In this document: piece after piece, positions 15,089 to 23,247 of the stretch
Layout of the letters: each line of letters begins with the position of its first letter
How positions within the stretch are numbered: position 1 is the stretch's first letter
NCBI RefSeq assembly: GCF_039939195.1
Contig: NZ_JBDUUH010000004.1
Coordinates: 310,001 to 374,000 of the forward strand
Origin: Foliimonas ilicis
GTDB lineage: Bacteria > Pseudomonadota > Alphaproteobacteria > Rhizobiales > Rhizobiaceae
Direction of reading: 5' to 3'
DNA: 64,000 nt
Notes under the pieces: model-generated
Told to the model about the DNA's origin: nothing
Seen by the model: only the letters and a program-made list of their open reading frames with translations
Database searches by the model: none
Position numbers and translations under genes: made by a program

Positions 15089-16095
15089 CAGGCTGTTTCC
15101 CGAAAAAGGGTTTCATTATTGGCCGGATCGGCGATCAGCAGACGGCGGTCGCGTCCAAGCCAGAGTTTGACGGTGAGGCCCGCATCGGACGGGCCGGCTG
15201 GCTCGAAATCCTGCGTTTCTTCCATGTCGAGACCGGCTTCCGAAAACCATTCCTCGATCTGGCGATCAGAGAAGCCGAGACGCATATGGGCATGCTGCTC
15301 GCGCAGGAACTCCAGCGAATGCGGGGCAAAATCCACGATGATCAGGCGGCCGGACGGGCGCAGAAGCCTTGCAGCCTCGCGCACCGCGCGGGCCGGATCG
15401 TCCAGATAGTGCAGAACCTGATGGATGCTGACGAGGTCGAAACTGTCGCGTTCGACCGGCGGCGAGAAAATATCGCCCTGCCGGACCTGCGCGGTGGTGA
15501 CGCCCGCCTTGTCGAGATTTGCACGCGCAACGGAAAGCATTTCGCGCGACATGTCGATGCCGACGCCGCGACGATAAAGCGGTGCGAAAATTTCCAGAAG
15601 GCGACCGGTGCCGGTGCCGAGATCGAGCATCGACTGGAACGGGCGCTTGCCGACGACCTTGAGAAGTGCGGCTTCAACGGCTTTGTCAGGCACATGCAGC
15701 GAGCGGATACGGTCCCAGCTCTCGGCGTTTTCGCTGAAATATTCGGCGGCGCGATCCTGCCTGCGACGCTTCACGGCAGCGAGACGCTCAAGGTCGCGCT
15801 CGACCTGTTTGTCGTCGTCATGAAGCTGCGAGACGAGGCCAAGCACGAAATCGCGCGCCCTGTCTGAATCCGACAGGCGGAAATAGGCCCAGGAGCCTTC
15901 CTGATAGCGGCCAATGAGACCGGCTTCGAGAAGCAGCTTCAGATGGCGCGAGACGCGCGGCTGCGACTGGTTGAGGATCTCGGTGATGTCGGAAACGGTG
16001 AGGTCGCCGCGCGAAAGAAGCCACAGAATACGCAAGCGGCTGGATTCAGCCGCCGCCTTCAATGTATCTACCATCGTATCGAGAGTGACACGCAT
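15088..16095 (-). CDS. ArsR-type regulator fused to a SAM methyltransferase (SahR-like), upstream of metF
   Basis: The protein has 335 residues. An N-terminal ArsR winged helix (about 8-90; TVSDITEILNQSQPRVSRHLKLLLEAGLI) is followed by a class I methyltransferase domain (about 130-300; MLDLGTGTGRLLEIF, GIDMSREML, VRQGDIFSPP, LVSIHQVLHYLDDP, LIIVDFAPH). ArsR proteins lacking metal sites and linked to met genes are known as S-adenosylhomocysteine sensors (SahR). The fused methyltransferase fold probably reads the SAM/SAH state or retains activity. The operon with metF and the palindrome 25 nt upstream of the start both suggest autoregulated control of methionine supply. The start at 16095 is chosen because longer versions would cross the operator. 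Confidence 0.85.
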   Translation of the reverse strand: MRVTLDTMVDTLKAAAESSRLRILWLLSRGDLTVSDITEILNQSQPRVSRHLKLLLEAGLIGRYQEGSWAYFRLSDSDRARDFVLGLVSQLHDDDKQVERDLERLAAVKRRRQDRAAEYFSENAESWDRIRSLHVPDKAVEAALLKVVGKRPFQSMLDLGTGTGRLLEIFAPLYRRGVGIDMSREMLSVARANLDKAGVTTAQVRQGDIFSPPVERDSFDLVSIHQVLHYLDDPARAVREAARLLRPSGRLIIVDFAPHSLEFLREQHAHMRLGFSDRQIEEWFSEAGLDMEETQDFEPAGPSDAGLTVKLWLGRDRRLLIADPANNETLFRETA

Positions 16096-16119
16096 ATCGC
16101 TATTTCTCTTTGTAAAAAG

Positions 16120-16139
16120 ACATAAACATATCTTTATGT
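16120..16139 (-). promoter_or_regulatory. Candidate operator of the ArsR-methyltransferase/metF operon
   Basis: ACATAAA-N6-TTTATGT is a perfect 7-bp inverted repeat, 20 bp overall, 25 nt upstream of the regulator's start codon. AT-rich palindromes of this size are typical ArsR-family sites. Confidence 0.6.
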
Positions 16140-16268
16140 GATGAAAGCCGGTTTGACAATAGGAATTGTCGTTTCTGGCAAAGATACTGCATCGGCCCGA
16201 AAACCGGAATCGGTTGAGGAAAGCACGATGCAGCAAATTTAAATGCCGCATTGGTCGGGAGCTTGAGC

Positions 16269-16772
16269 ATGTTCGAAAAGCGCGAGGGGGAGATTGCCCT
16301 GCCAGACGATCCCGCGGATGTAGCGGCAGACGGGCATATCGTCTTTATCGGACGCATTGTTTCGCCGTGGAAGCAGCGCTCGGAATGTCCGAAGAACATG
16401 CGCCAGGCACGCGAGACCGAGCAGAGTGCATGGGTGAACATCGATGCGCAGTTTCGACCGGGGCTGACCGGTCTTTCCAATGCCAGCCATGTGATCCTGC
16501 TAAGCTGGCTGCACCACGCTCCGCGGAATCTGATTGTTCAAAAACCGCGCCATGCCACGGAACAGAAAGGCGTTTTCGCGCTGCGCTCCCCTGCCCGCCC
16601 GAACCCGCTCGGCCTGCATGTAGCAAAGCTTCTGTCGCTCGACATTGAAACGGGACGGCTGGAAATCGACGCGATCGACGTGCTGGACGGAACGCCGCTA
16701 ATCGACATCAAGCCCTATTTCGCGTCCATCGATTCCTTTCCCGATGCGAGCATCACCGGGCGTGACGCATGA
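16269..16772 (+). CDS. trmO: tRNA (N6-threonylcarbamoyladenosine37-N6)-methyltransferase TrmO
   Basis: The protein has 167 residues. TrmO (UPF0066/TsaA) methylates ct6A/t6A37 of tRNA-Thr using SAM and has an unusual beta-barrel fold. The motifs FIGRIVSPWKQRSECPKNMRQ, GLTGLSNASHVILLSWLHHA, GVFALRSPARPNPLGLHVAKLL and LDGTPLIDIKPY match the family throughout. ATG 16269 is chosen for GGGAG 8 nt upstream; an in-frame TTG at 16251 would add six residues. The 3' end overlaps the DUF2293 gene by 4 nt, so the two are translated together. Divergent from the metF operon. Confidence 0.92.
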   Translation: MFEKREGEIALPDDPADVAADGHIVFIGRIVSPWKQRSECPKNMRQARETEQSAWVNIDAQFRPGLTGLSNASHVILLSWLHHAPRNLIVQKPRHATEQKGVFALRSPARPNPLGLHVAKLLSLDIETGRLEIDAIDVLDGTPLIDIKPYFASIDSFPDASITGRDA

Positions 16773-17077
16773 CGACCGGACGGCAACGCGCCATTGCCAA
16801 ATCGCTGACGGCACTGCTGCCGATGGCGCCCTATGCGGACACCGAAGCGATCCGCACGGACGCGACGCGCGTGCATATGAAGACATTGCCGCCGGGCATC
16901 GCGATCTGGCTGGCGACGGTCGCCCATGTCCGGCATCAGCACACGGATTACGAAAAACTGCTCGAAGAAGGCTACGACCGGGATTCGGCGCGGTTCTTCG
17001 TGGTCGATCAGATCAATGCCGTGCTGACACGCTGGCGCGCCACGCGCCTGCTCGATCCTGATGAGGATGAGAGTTAG
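16769..17077 (+). CDS. DUF2293 protein
   Basis: The protein has 102 residues, basic at the N-terminus and acidic at the C-terminus. The central stretch (MKTLPPGIAIWLATVAHVRHQHTDYEKLLEEGYDRDSARFFVVDQINAVLTRW) matches DUF2293, a small family common in alphaproteobacteria and fungi. Members share the VRHQHTxYDxLL...GxxRxxAR pattern, which resembles a nucleic-acid-associated helical domain, but no activity is established. It is translationally coupled to trmO (ATGA), which hints at an RNA-related role; this is inference. The gene ends before palindromic element A1. Confidence 0.8.
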   Translation: MTTGRQRAIAKSLTALLPMAPYADTEAIRTDATRVHMKTLPPGIAIWLATVAHVRHQHTDYEKLLEEGYDRDSARFFVVDQINAVLTRWRATRLLDPDEDES

Positions 17078-17113
17078 CGCCTTCCTTTTTTAAACGGAAA
17101 CGCTGGCTGGACA

Positions 17114-17276
17114 GCACCCCCCTCTGCCCTGCCGGGCATCTCCCCCTCAAGGGTGGAGATTATCTTGTCATGAACGAGCGGCACCAATTTCTGACGTTGC
17201 AGAATGAAGGCTGAGAGTTGTGTCAGCCAATCTCCACCCTTGAGGGGGAGATGCCCGGCAGGGCAGAGGGGGGTGC
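17114..17276. repeat. Palindromic element A, copy 1: perfect 48-bp inverted repeat
   Basis: The arms at 17114-17161 and 17229-17276 are exact reverse complements over 48 bp (from GCACCCCCCTCTGCCC to its complement), with a 67-bp loop. Outer flanks are shared with copy 2 (AAACGCTGGC on the left, AGCAGGAACCGCTTTA on the right), so the full unit is about 220 bp and abuts the MOSC stop codon. There is no open frame and no transposase. It behaves like a MITE. Confidence 0.92.
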
Positions 17277-17305
17277 CTCGCGATTACTTCCAAGCAGGAA
17301 CCGCT

Positions 17306-17920
17306 TTAACGCCGATAAACCCATTGCTCGGACACCCGCACGGAAATCTCCTCGCCCTGCTCGATCTTGCCCGGCTTTTCCACCCAGGCGACAACACCGC
17401 GCAGGCGCTTCGCGACTTTTGGGAAAAGCAGCGATCCGGCGTCGATATCGGCCATGCCCGCGCGCTCGGCGATGAGCTTTCCGGCAAAGCGGCACGGGCC
17501 GTTCTGGGCATCGATCTTCAGCGTTACGCCGCCCTTGAAGAACAGCATGGTGCCGGCGGGCAGCATGGAAAGCTGGCGCACGCCATCCATCAAAAGATTG
17601 GCACCGACCCATTCCGGCTTGATCTCATCGAGTTCCATGCGCTGGGCGACGATTGCCAGTTCATCGGGCGCGACGATGGAGATTTGCCGCTCGTTGCGCA
17701 TTTCCGTGCCGCGCGGATACCACGGCTCGCGTCCGCCGGAGCGGCGCGTGTAACCGGCGTGGAAATCGCCCGCAATGCCTTGAAAATCGAGTGTCAGCGA
17801 TTGCACCGTGCGCGTCTCGAAATGGTCGCGCGGCGCATCGTAAACACCCGCAGCGACGGCATTGAGCTTCATCGCGGGCAGGATTTCGACGGCGTCGTCG
17901 GCCTGGAACAGATCAAGCAT
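17306..17920 (-). CDS. MOSC domain protein
   Basis: The protein has 204 residues. MOSC domains, as in molybdenum cofactor sulfurases and YiiM/YcbX, act in molybdenum-linked sulfur or N-reductive chemistry. The family's conserved Cys is present in AQNGPCRFAGKLI (about residue 144). Other recognisable parts are GIAGDFHAGYTRRSGGR, EMRNERQISIV and WVGANLLMDGV, which carry the G-D-xH and NL patterns of the fold. GGAGAAAA precedes the ATG. The protein stands alone, without the N-terminal beta-barrel domain or a ferredoxin domain. The substrate is unknown. Its stop codon is the boundary of repeat element A1. Confidence 0.82.
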   Translation of the reverse strand: MLDLFQADDAVEILPAMKLNAVAAGVYDAPRDHFETRTVQSLTLDFQGIAGDFHAGYTRRSGGREPWYPRGTEMRNERQISIVAPDELAIVAQRMELDEIKPEWVGANLLMDGVRQLSMLPAGTMLFFKGGVTLKIDAQNGPCRFAGKLIAERAGMADIDAGSLLFPKVAKRLRGVVAWVEKPGKIEQGEEISVRVSEQWVYRR

Positions 17921-17941
17921 AATTTTCTCCGAACACCCGCA

Positions 17942-18367
17942 TCAGGAGCCTCGCACGCGAAACGAACCGCAGTAATTCATGGTCGGCGTCGAATGAAACA
18001 CGAAATCGAACCCGCCCAATGCCGTCTCATCAATGATGATAAGCGTGTTCGAGACGGAAGATGCCAAGGTCTTGCATTGTTCAACACATTCGGGGCCGAT
18101 CAAGGAGGTCAGATACGTCCAGTTGATGTCGAGACCCTTGCCGTCCGTACCCCAGATCGTTTCGATCATATCGCTGTCGAGATAACCGCAACCTAACTCA
18201 GCCTCCATGGCCCAGATGGGATTGCGATCCTCCCATGCTTTATATTCCTCCTCCGAAACATTTTCTCCGGGTTCGGGCTCCCATTGTTCTTGCGAAAAGC
18301 CCAACGCATCCGCCTTGGTCGCGAATGACGAGATGAAAATGTGCAAATGACGAGGCTTGGTTTCCAT
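17942..18367 (-). CDS. Orphan Imm22-like protein
   Basis: The protein has 141 residues from ATG 18367 (METKPRHLHIF); ATGs at 18391 and 18394 would add 8-9 residues, and AAGGAG lies between them and 18367, so the start is unsettled. The N-terminus (HLHIFISSFATKADALGFSQ), the acidic middle (EPEPGENVSEEEYKAWEDRNPIW) and AELGCGYLDSDMIETIW resemble the Imm22 immunity family of polymorphic toxin systems, which has a short beta strand, an acidic loop and a D-x-D/E-E motif. This is resemblance from memory only. No toxin gene is adjacent, so it may be a remnant or serve in defence against other strains' toxins. Confidence 0.55.
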   Translation of the reverse strand: METKPRHLHIFISSFATKADALGFSQEQWEPEPGENVSEEEYKAWEDRNPIWAMEAELGCGYLDSDMIETIWGTDGKGLDINWTYLTSLIGPECVEQCKTLASSVSNTLIIIDETALGGFDFVFHSTPTMNYCGSFRVRGS

Positions 18368-18458
18368 TTGTGCGAACGATGCTCCTTCCATCACGCGTCA
18401 ATTGGATCGCACCACCACCGCTTGTCCAGACAAAATGTTTGATGGGAAGATAAGGGCT

Positions 18459-19580
18459 CTACATCCGCCGCAGCAGCACGCCGCCGATGGAATATCCTGC
18501 GCCGAACGCGCAGAGCAGGCCAAAATCGCCGGGTTGCATATCGGCATGGTTTTCCGAAAACGCGATGATCGCGCCGGCAGCGGCCGTGTTGCCGAGCTTT
18601 TCCAGAACCATCGGCGCGCGGTCGTGATCGACCTCGTGGCCGAAGGAGAGCTTCAGGATCATCGCATTCATGCGCGCATTGGCCTGATGCAGCCAGAAGC
18701 GGCGGATGCTTTCGGGTGTCAGCCCGTGTTCGGCAAGGAAATCCACGATGAAGCGATGGCCCGCGACCGTCACTTCCTTGAAGACCTTGTTGCCCACCTG
18801 CTTGATGAGATTGCCTTCCATCGAAATATAGGAGGGGTCTTTGGCGGCAGTGCGCGTCATGTAGCCAAGATTGGTGCGGATATTGTTGGAGAACTGCGTC
18901 CAGGTACGCGTTTCCATGACCTCGAATTTCGCCGCATGGGCGCGGCGCTTGTCGAATTTCTCGACGATGACGGCGGTCGATGCATCGCCGAAGATGAAAT
19001 GCGTTTGCCGGTCGCGGAAATTCAGATGGCCGGTGATGATTTCGGGCGTCACGACAAGAATGCGCTTATGCGCGCCGGAGCGAACGAGATTGACCGCGAC
19101 ATGCAGCCCGGCGGCAGCCGACGAGCAGCCCAACCCCATATCGAACCCTGTGCCTTCCGCACCGAGCGCCTGCTGGATTTCAATCGCGATTGCCGGATAG
19201 GGCCGCTGCTGATGCGCGGCAGCACATATGACCAGATCGATTTCCGACCCGTCGAGTTCCGCATGCTCAAGAGCTTTTCTGGCCGAAGCGATGCCGAATT
19301 CGGCCTGCAGCGACAGTTCGTCGTCACCGCGTGCCGGAATGCGCGGCGTCATGCGGTTCGGATCGAGAATGCCTTCGCGCTCGATGACATGACGGGCTTT
19401 GACGCCCGATGCGTGGAAGATGAAATCGGCGTCGGATTTCTGGAGAGGCTCCTCGCCCCGCTTTTCACGTTCGGGATTTTCCTGATCCACCCAGGCGTTG
19501 AAGCTTGCGACCAGTTCTTCATTGGTGATCGATGCATCGGGAATTTTTACGCCGATACCGCTGATGATGACCCGATTCAT
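18459..19580 (-). CDS. 3-Oxoacyl-ACP synthase III family protein (FabH-like)
   Basis: The protein has 373 residues, about 50 longer than FabH. It is a thiolase-fold condensing enzyme with the full catalytic triad Cys152 (GLGCSSAAAG), His298 (WLHQANARM) and Asn331 (KLGNTAAAG). An insertion at about 28-60 (QENPEREKRGEEPLQKSD) distinguishes this class from housekeeping FabH. Members start acyl chains or elongate pre-formed acyl-CoAs, and some feed beta-oxidation-derived chains back into synthesis. It is a single gene, without fabF or an ACP nearby, so the exact product is open. Confidence 0.85.
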   Translation of the reverse strand: MNRVIISGIGVKIPDASITNEELVASFNAWVDQENPEREKRGEEPLQKSDADFIFHASGVKARHVIEREGILDPNRMTPRIPARGDDELSLQAEFGIASARKALEHAELDGSEIDLVICAAAHQQRPYPAIAIEIQQALGAEGTGFDMGLGCSSAAAGLHVAVNLVRSGAHKRILVVTPEIITGHLNFRDRQTHFIFGDASTAVIVEKFDKRRAHAAKFEVMETRTWTQFSNNIRTNLGYMTRTAAKDPSYISMEGNLIKQVGNKVFKEVTVAGHRFIVDFLAEHGLTPESIRRFWLHQANARMNAMILKLSFGHEVDHDRAPMVLEKLGNTAAAGAIIAFSENHADMQPGDFGLLCAFGAGYSIGGVLLRRM

Positions 19581-19696
19581 GCTTTTACTGTCCTGTGCGC
19601 GATCTGATCCGGCACTTGGCGCGGAATCGCTGTCGCCAGCCAGAATCGCATCGCAACAGTTTACGTCCGCTTAAGCAAGTTTTCAAAAACCGGCCG

Positions 19697-20464
19697 TCAT
19701 TTCCGCTGGGCAACGATGAACAGGCGCGGGAAGCGCAAAAGCACCTTGCCGTCGGCAGAAGGTGGATAGGCATCCGCAATCCGCGCGCGATAATCGCTCA
19801 GGAATGCCTGTTTTTCATCCTCTGGAAGCGGATCGATATAGGGTTTCAGGCCTGTGGATTTCACCCACTCCACAACTGCATCATTGTTCGCCAGCGCATG
19901 ATTGTAGACCGTGTGCCAGATATCGATGCGCGCCGCGTTGGAACTGAACAAATCGTAATATTGCCCGACCGAAGGCAAAGGCTTGCGCGAAATGGAAGCG
20001 AATTTTTCGGCAAAAGGCATCGCCTTCACCGTTTCACGCATCAGCACATGCACCGGCTCGGCCAGATTGTCGGGCATCTGAACGGCAAGAAAGCCGCCCG
20101 GCGCCATAAGCCCGAACAGACGCTGCAGAATTTGCGGATGCTCCGGCAGCCACTGGAATACGGCGTTGGAAAAGATGACATCGACCTGATCGTCCGGCGT
20201 CCATGTCGCCGCATCGGCAAGCTCGAATTCCAGAGACGGCAGACGCTTGCGCGCCGCCTCGATCATCGCAGGCGATGTATCGAAACCGCTGACCTTCGAG
20301 CCTGGCCAGCGCTCGGCCAGCAATTCGGTCGAATTGCCCGGCCCGCACCCGACATCCACGGCATGGCGCGGATTGGTCAAAGGAATCTGGGCCAGAAGAT
20401 CGCGCGACGGCCTGGTCCGCTCATCCTCGAATTTGAGATATTGAGAAGCGGACCAGTCAGTCAT
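19697..20464 (-). CDS. tam: Trans-aconitate 2-methyltransferase Tam
   Basis: The protein has 255 residues (E. coli Tam has 252). It methylates trans-aconitate, a spontaneous inhibitor of the TCA cycle, with SAM. The N-terminal DWSASQYLKFEDERTRPSRDLL is diagnostic of Tam. The SAM site is AVDVGCGPGNSTELL, with SGFDTSPAMI and ADAATW after it, and FSNAVFQWLPEH is the motif IV region. AAGGAT precedes the ATG. It lies between ettA and the KAS III gene on the same strand. Confidence 0.94.
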   Translation of the reverse strand: MTDWSASQYLKFEDERTRPSRDLLAQIPLTNPRHAVDVGCGPGNSTELLAERWPGSKVSGFDTSPAMIEAARKRLPSLEFELADAATWTPDDQVDVIFSNAVFQWLPEHPQILQRLFGLMAPGGFLAVQMPDNLAEPVHVLMRETVKAMPFAEKFASISRKPLPSVGQYYDLFSSNAARIDIWHTVYNHALANNDAVVEWVKSTGLKPYIDPLPEDEKQAFLSDYRARIADAYPPSADGKVLLRFPRLFIVAQRK

Positions 20465-20475
20465 TTTCCAATCCT

Positions 20476-22125
20476 TTAGCGCGTCAGGCGCTTATACGTC
20501 ACGCGGCGCGGGTTGACGCTTTCGGGGCCGAGACGGCGGATCTTGTCCTTCTCGTAATCCTCGAAATTGCCTTCGAACCATTCGACATGGCTGTCGCCTT
20601 CGAATGCCAGGATGTGCGTTGCCAGACGGTCGAGGAACATACGATCGTGGCTGATGATAACGGCGCAGCCTGCGTAGTTTTCCAGCGCGTCTTCGAGCGC
20701 GGAAAGCGTTTCCGTATCGAGATCGTTGGTCGGTTCGTCGAGCAGCAGCACGTTGCCGCCATTCTTCAGCATCTTGGCAAGGTGAACGCGGTTGCGCTGA
20801 CCGCCGGAGAGATTTCCGACCCTCTGCTGCTGATCACTGCCACGGAAGTTGAACGACGAGCAGTAGGCGCGGCTGTTCACTTCATGCTTGCCGAGCTTGA
20901 TGATTTCGGCCCCGCCAGACACTTCTTCCCAGACGGTCTTGCCAGCATCCAGAGCATCGCGGCTCTGATCGACATAGCCGAGCTTGACCGTTTCGCCGAC
21001 GCGGAAATCGCCCTTGTCGGGGGTTTCCTGACCGGTAATCATGCGGAACATGGTGGTCTTGCCCGCGCCGTTCGGTCCGATGACGCCGACGATGCCGCCG
21101 GGCGGCAGCTTGAATTCGAGGTCTTCGATCAACAGGCGGTCGCCATAACCCTTGCTGATATTGTCGGATTCGATGACGACCTGACCGAGACGCTCACCCG
21201 GCGGGATGACGATCTGCGTGTCGCTCGGCTTGCGCTGATCGGCCTTTTCGAGAAGCTCTTCATAGGCCTTGATACGCGCCTTGGACTTTGCCTGACGCGC
21301 CTTCGGGCTGGAGCCGATCCACTCGCGCTCGCGCCAGATCGCCTTCTGGCGCGAATCGTCTTCGCGGCCTTCCTGAACGAGGCGCTTGGCCTTGGCGTCC
21401 AGATATTTGGTGTAGTTGCCCTCGTAGGGAATGCCGCGGCCACGGTCGAGTTCGAGAATCCAGCCGGTGACATTGTCGAGGAAGTAGCGATCATGGGTGA
21501 TGATCAGCACGGCGCCCGGATATTCGCGCAGGTGCTTTTCAAGCCATGCGGTCGTCTCGGCGTCCAGATGGTTGGTCGGTTCGTCGAGCAGCAGAAGGTC
21601 CGGCTGCGAAAGCAGCAGCTTGCAGAGTGCGACGCGGCGGCGCTCGCCGCCCGAAAGCTTGGTCACATCGGCATCGCTCGGAGGGCAACGCAGCGCTTCC
21701 ATCGCCATCTCGACCTGCTGTTCGAGATCCCAAAGATTCTGCGCGTCGATGATGTCCTGAATCTTTGCGGCCTCGTCAGCCGTCTCGTCGGAATAGTTCA
21801 TCATGAGTTCGTTGTAACGGTCGAGCACCGCCGTTTTCTTGGCGACCCCTTCCATCACATTGCCCATCACGTCCTTGTTCGGATCGAGATCGGGCTCCTG
21901 CGCCAGATAGCCGACAGTCGCGCCTTCGGCGAGCCAGGCTTCGCCCGACCATTCCTTGTCGAGACCGGCCATGATCTTCAGAACGGTGGACTTACCCGCG
22001 CCGTTCGGACCCAGAATGCCGATCTTGGCATCCGGGTAGAATGAGAGGTTGAGGTTTTCGAGAACTTTCTTGGTGCCGTATGCCTTGTTCAGACCGGCCA
22101 TATGATAAATGAATTGGCGTGCCAC
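20476..22125 (-). CDS. ettA: Energy-dependent translational throttle protein EttA (ABC-F)
   Basis: The protein has 549 residues (E. coli 555). ABC-F ATPases bind the ribosomal E site and gate the first elongation step according to ATP/ADP. Two ABC domains are present: Walker A GPNGAGKST, signature LSGGERRRV and Walker B LLLDEPTNHLD; then GPNGAGKTT, LSGGQRNRV and LLLDEPTNDLD. The interdomain P-site tRNA-interaction linker is rich in Lys/Arg/Glu (REREWIGSSPKARQAKSKARI). A GTG start at 22125 gives the family N-terminus (ARQFIYHMAGLNKAYG) and has AGGGA upstream; longer versions overlap the divergent hydrolase promoter. Confidence 0.95.
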   Translation of the reverse strand: MARQFIYHMAGLNKAYGTKKVLENLNLSFYPDAKIGILGPNGAGKSTVLKIMAGLDKEWSGEAWLAEGATVGYLAQEPDLDPNKDVMGNVMEGVAKKTAVLDRYNELMMNYSDETADEAAKIQDIIDAQNLWDLEQQVEMAMEALRCPPSDADVTKLSGGERRRVALCKLLLSQPDLLLLDEPTNHLDAETTAWLEKHLREYPGAVLIITHDRYFLDNVTGWILELDRGRGIPYEGNYTKYLDAKAKRLVQEGREDDSRQKAIWREREWIGSSPKARQAKSKARIKAYEELLEKADQRKPSDTQIVIPPGERLGQVVIESDNISKGYGDRLLIEDLEFKLPPGGIVGVIGPNGAGKTTMFRMITGQETPDKGDFRVGETVKLGYVDQSRDALDAGKTVWEEVSGGAEIIKLGKHEVNSRAYCSSFNFRGSDQQQRVGNLSGGQRNRVHLAKMLKNGGNVLLLDEPTNDLDTETLSALEDALENYAGCAVIISHDRMFLDRLATHILAFEGDSHVEWFEGNFEDYEKDKIRRLGPESVNPRRVTYKRLTR

Positions 22126-22245
22126 GCTCGGCTGATCCCTGATCTGTTGAGGAGTTTGGGCGCTATGTAGGCGAAACTGCGCCACGGGGCAATGCCGCAA
22201 GGACGCTTCGCCGCACATGAAAACGACCGATGGGGGCGGTCAGTC

Positions 22246-23193
22246 ATGCCATTCGATGAAATCAGGAAAATCGCTTCACCGACAGGTGCGACGCTCAATC
22301 TCCACATAAAGCGCGCAGTGGAAAAGCCGCGCGGCGTGGTGCAGATCAATCACGGCTTTGCCGAACATTCGGCTCGTTATGCCCGTTTTGCGGACTTTCT
22401 GGCGGGCCATGGATTTCACACCTACGCGCATGACCATCGCGGCCACGGTGCGACCAAAGCGCCGGATGCACCGATAGGTAGGCTGGCGGCCACAGGCGGC
22501 GCGGAACGGGTGATCGAGGATGTGCTCGCGATCCACGATCTGATTGCGCAGGAAAATCCGGGACTGCCCGTCATCGTCTTCGGCCATTCGATGGGCGGGC
22601 TGATCGCACTCAATTTCGTGCTGCGGCACCCTAAGCGGGTGGACGCTGCGGCGATCTGGAATGCGAATTTTTCCGCCGGGCTTTTGGGCCATGCGGCGCG
22701 CTTAATCCTGCGCTACGAGCGATTCAGGATGGGCGCTGACGTGCCATCGCGCCTCATTCCAAAACTAACCTTCCGCGACTGGTCGCGCAAAATTCCCGAC
22801 CGCAAGACCGATGCCGACTGGCTGTCGCGCGACGAGCAGGAAGTTGCGGCCTATGTGGCAGACCCTCTAAGCGGCTGGGACGGTTCCGTCTCCATGTGGC
22901 TCGACGTGTTCGACTTCATCTTCTACGGCGCGGACGATCGGAACTTTGCGAATGTCCGCAAGGATTTGCCGTTCAGTCTCGTCGGCGGCGAAAAAGACCC
23001 GGCGACCAACAATGGAAAGGCTGTGCAGGAGCTGGCCAGCCGCATGCGGCGAATGGGATTTTCGAATCTGGTTTCAACGATTTACCCGCAAACGCGACAT
23101 GAAAGCCTGAACGAGTTGAATCGAAACATCATCATGCAGGATTTCGTGGATTGGGCGGTCCGCGTTCTACCTGGTACAGAGGTTCGGCGGTGA
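22246..23193 (+). CDS. Alpha/beta hydrolase, monoacylglycerol lipase-like
   Basis: The protein has 315 residues. It is a serine hydrolase of the Hydrolase_4 family, with oxyanion segment INHGFAEHSARY, AHDHRGHG, the nucleophile elbow GHSMGG (Ser115) and the late catalytic His in YPQTRHESLNE. The lid region (about 150-230) is typical of lysophospholipases and monoacylglycerol lipases. No signal peptide is present, so it is cytoplasmic. ATG 22246 is preferred with GGGGGCGG upstream. Divergent from ettA. The substrate is likely a monoacyl lipid, by family resemblance only. Confidence 0.85.
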   Translation: MPFDEIRKIASPTGATLNLHIKRAVEKPRGVVQINHGFAEHSARYARFADFLAGHGFHTYAHDHRGHGATKAPDAPIGRLAATGGAERVIEDVLAIHDLIAQENPGLPVIVFGHSMGGLIALNFVLRHPKRVDAAAIWNANFSAGLLGHAARLILRYERFRMGADVPSRLIPKLTFRDWSRKIPDRKTDADWLSRDEQEVAAYVADPLSGWDGSVSMWLDVFDFIFYGADDRNFANVRKDLPFSLVGGEKDPATNNGKAVQELASRMRRMGFSNLVSTIYPQTRHESLNELNRNIIMQDFVDWAVRVLPGTEVRR

Positions 23194-23247
23194 CATTGCC
23201 CGCGAATATTTGTTAGACCGGATCATCTTAAATTCGAAACGGTATTC

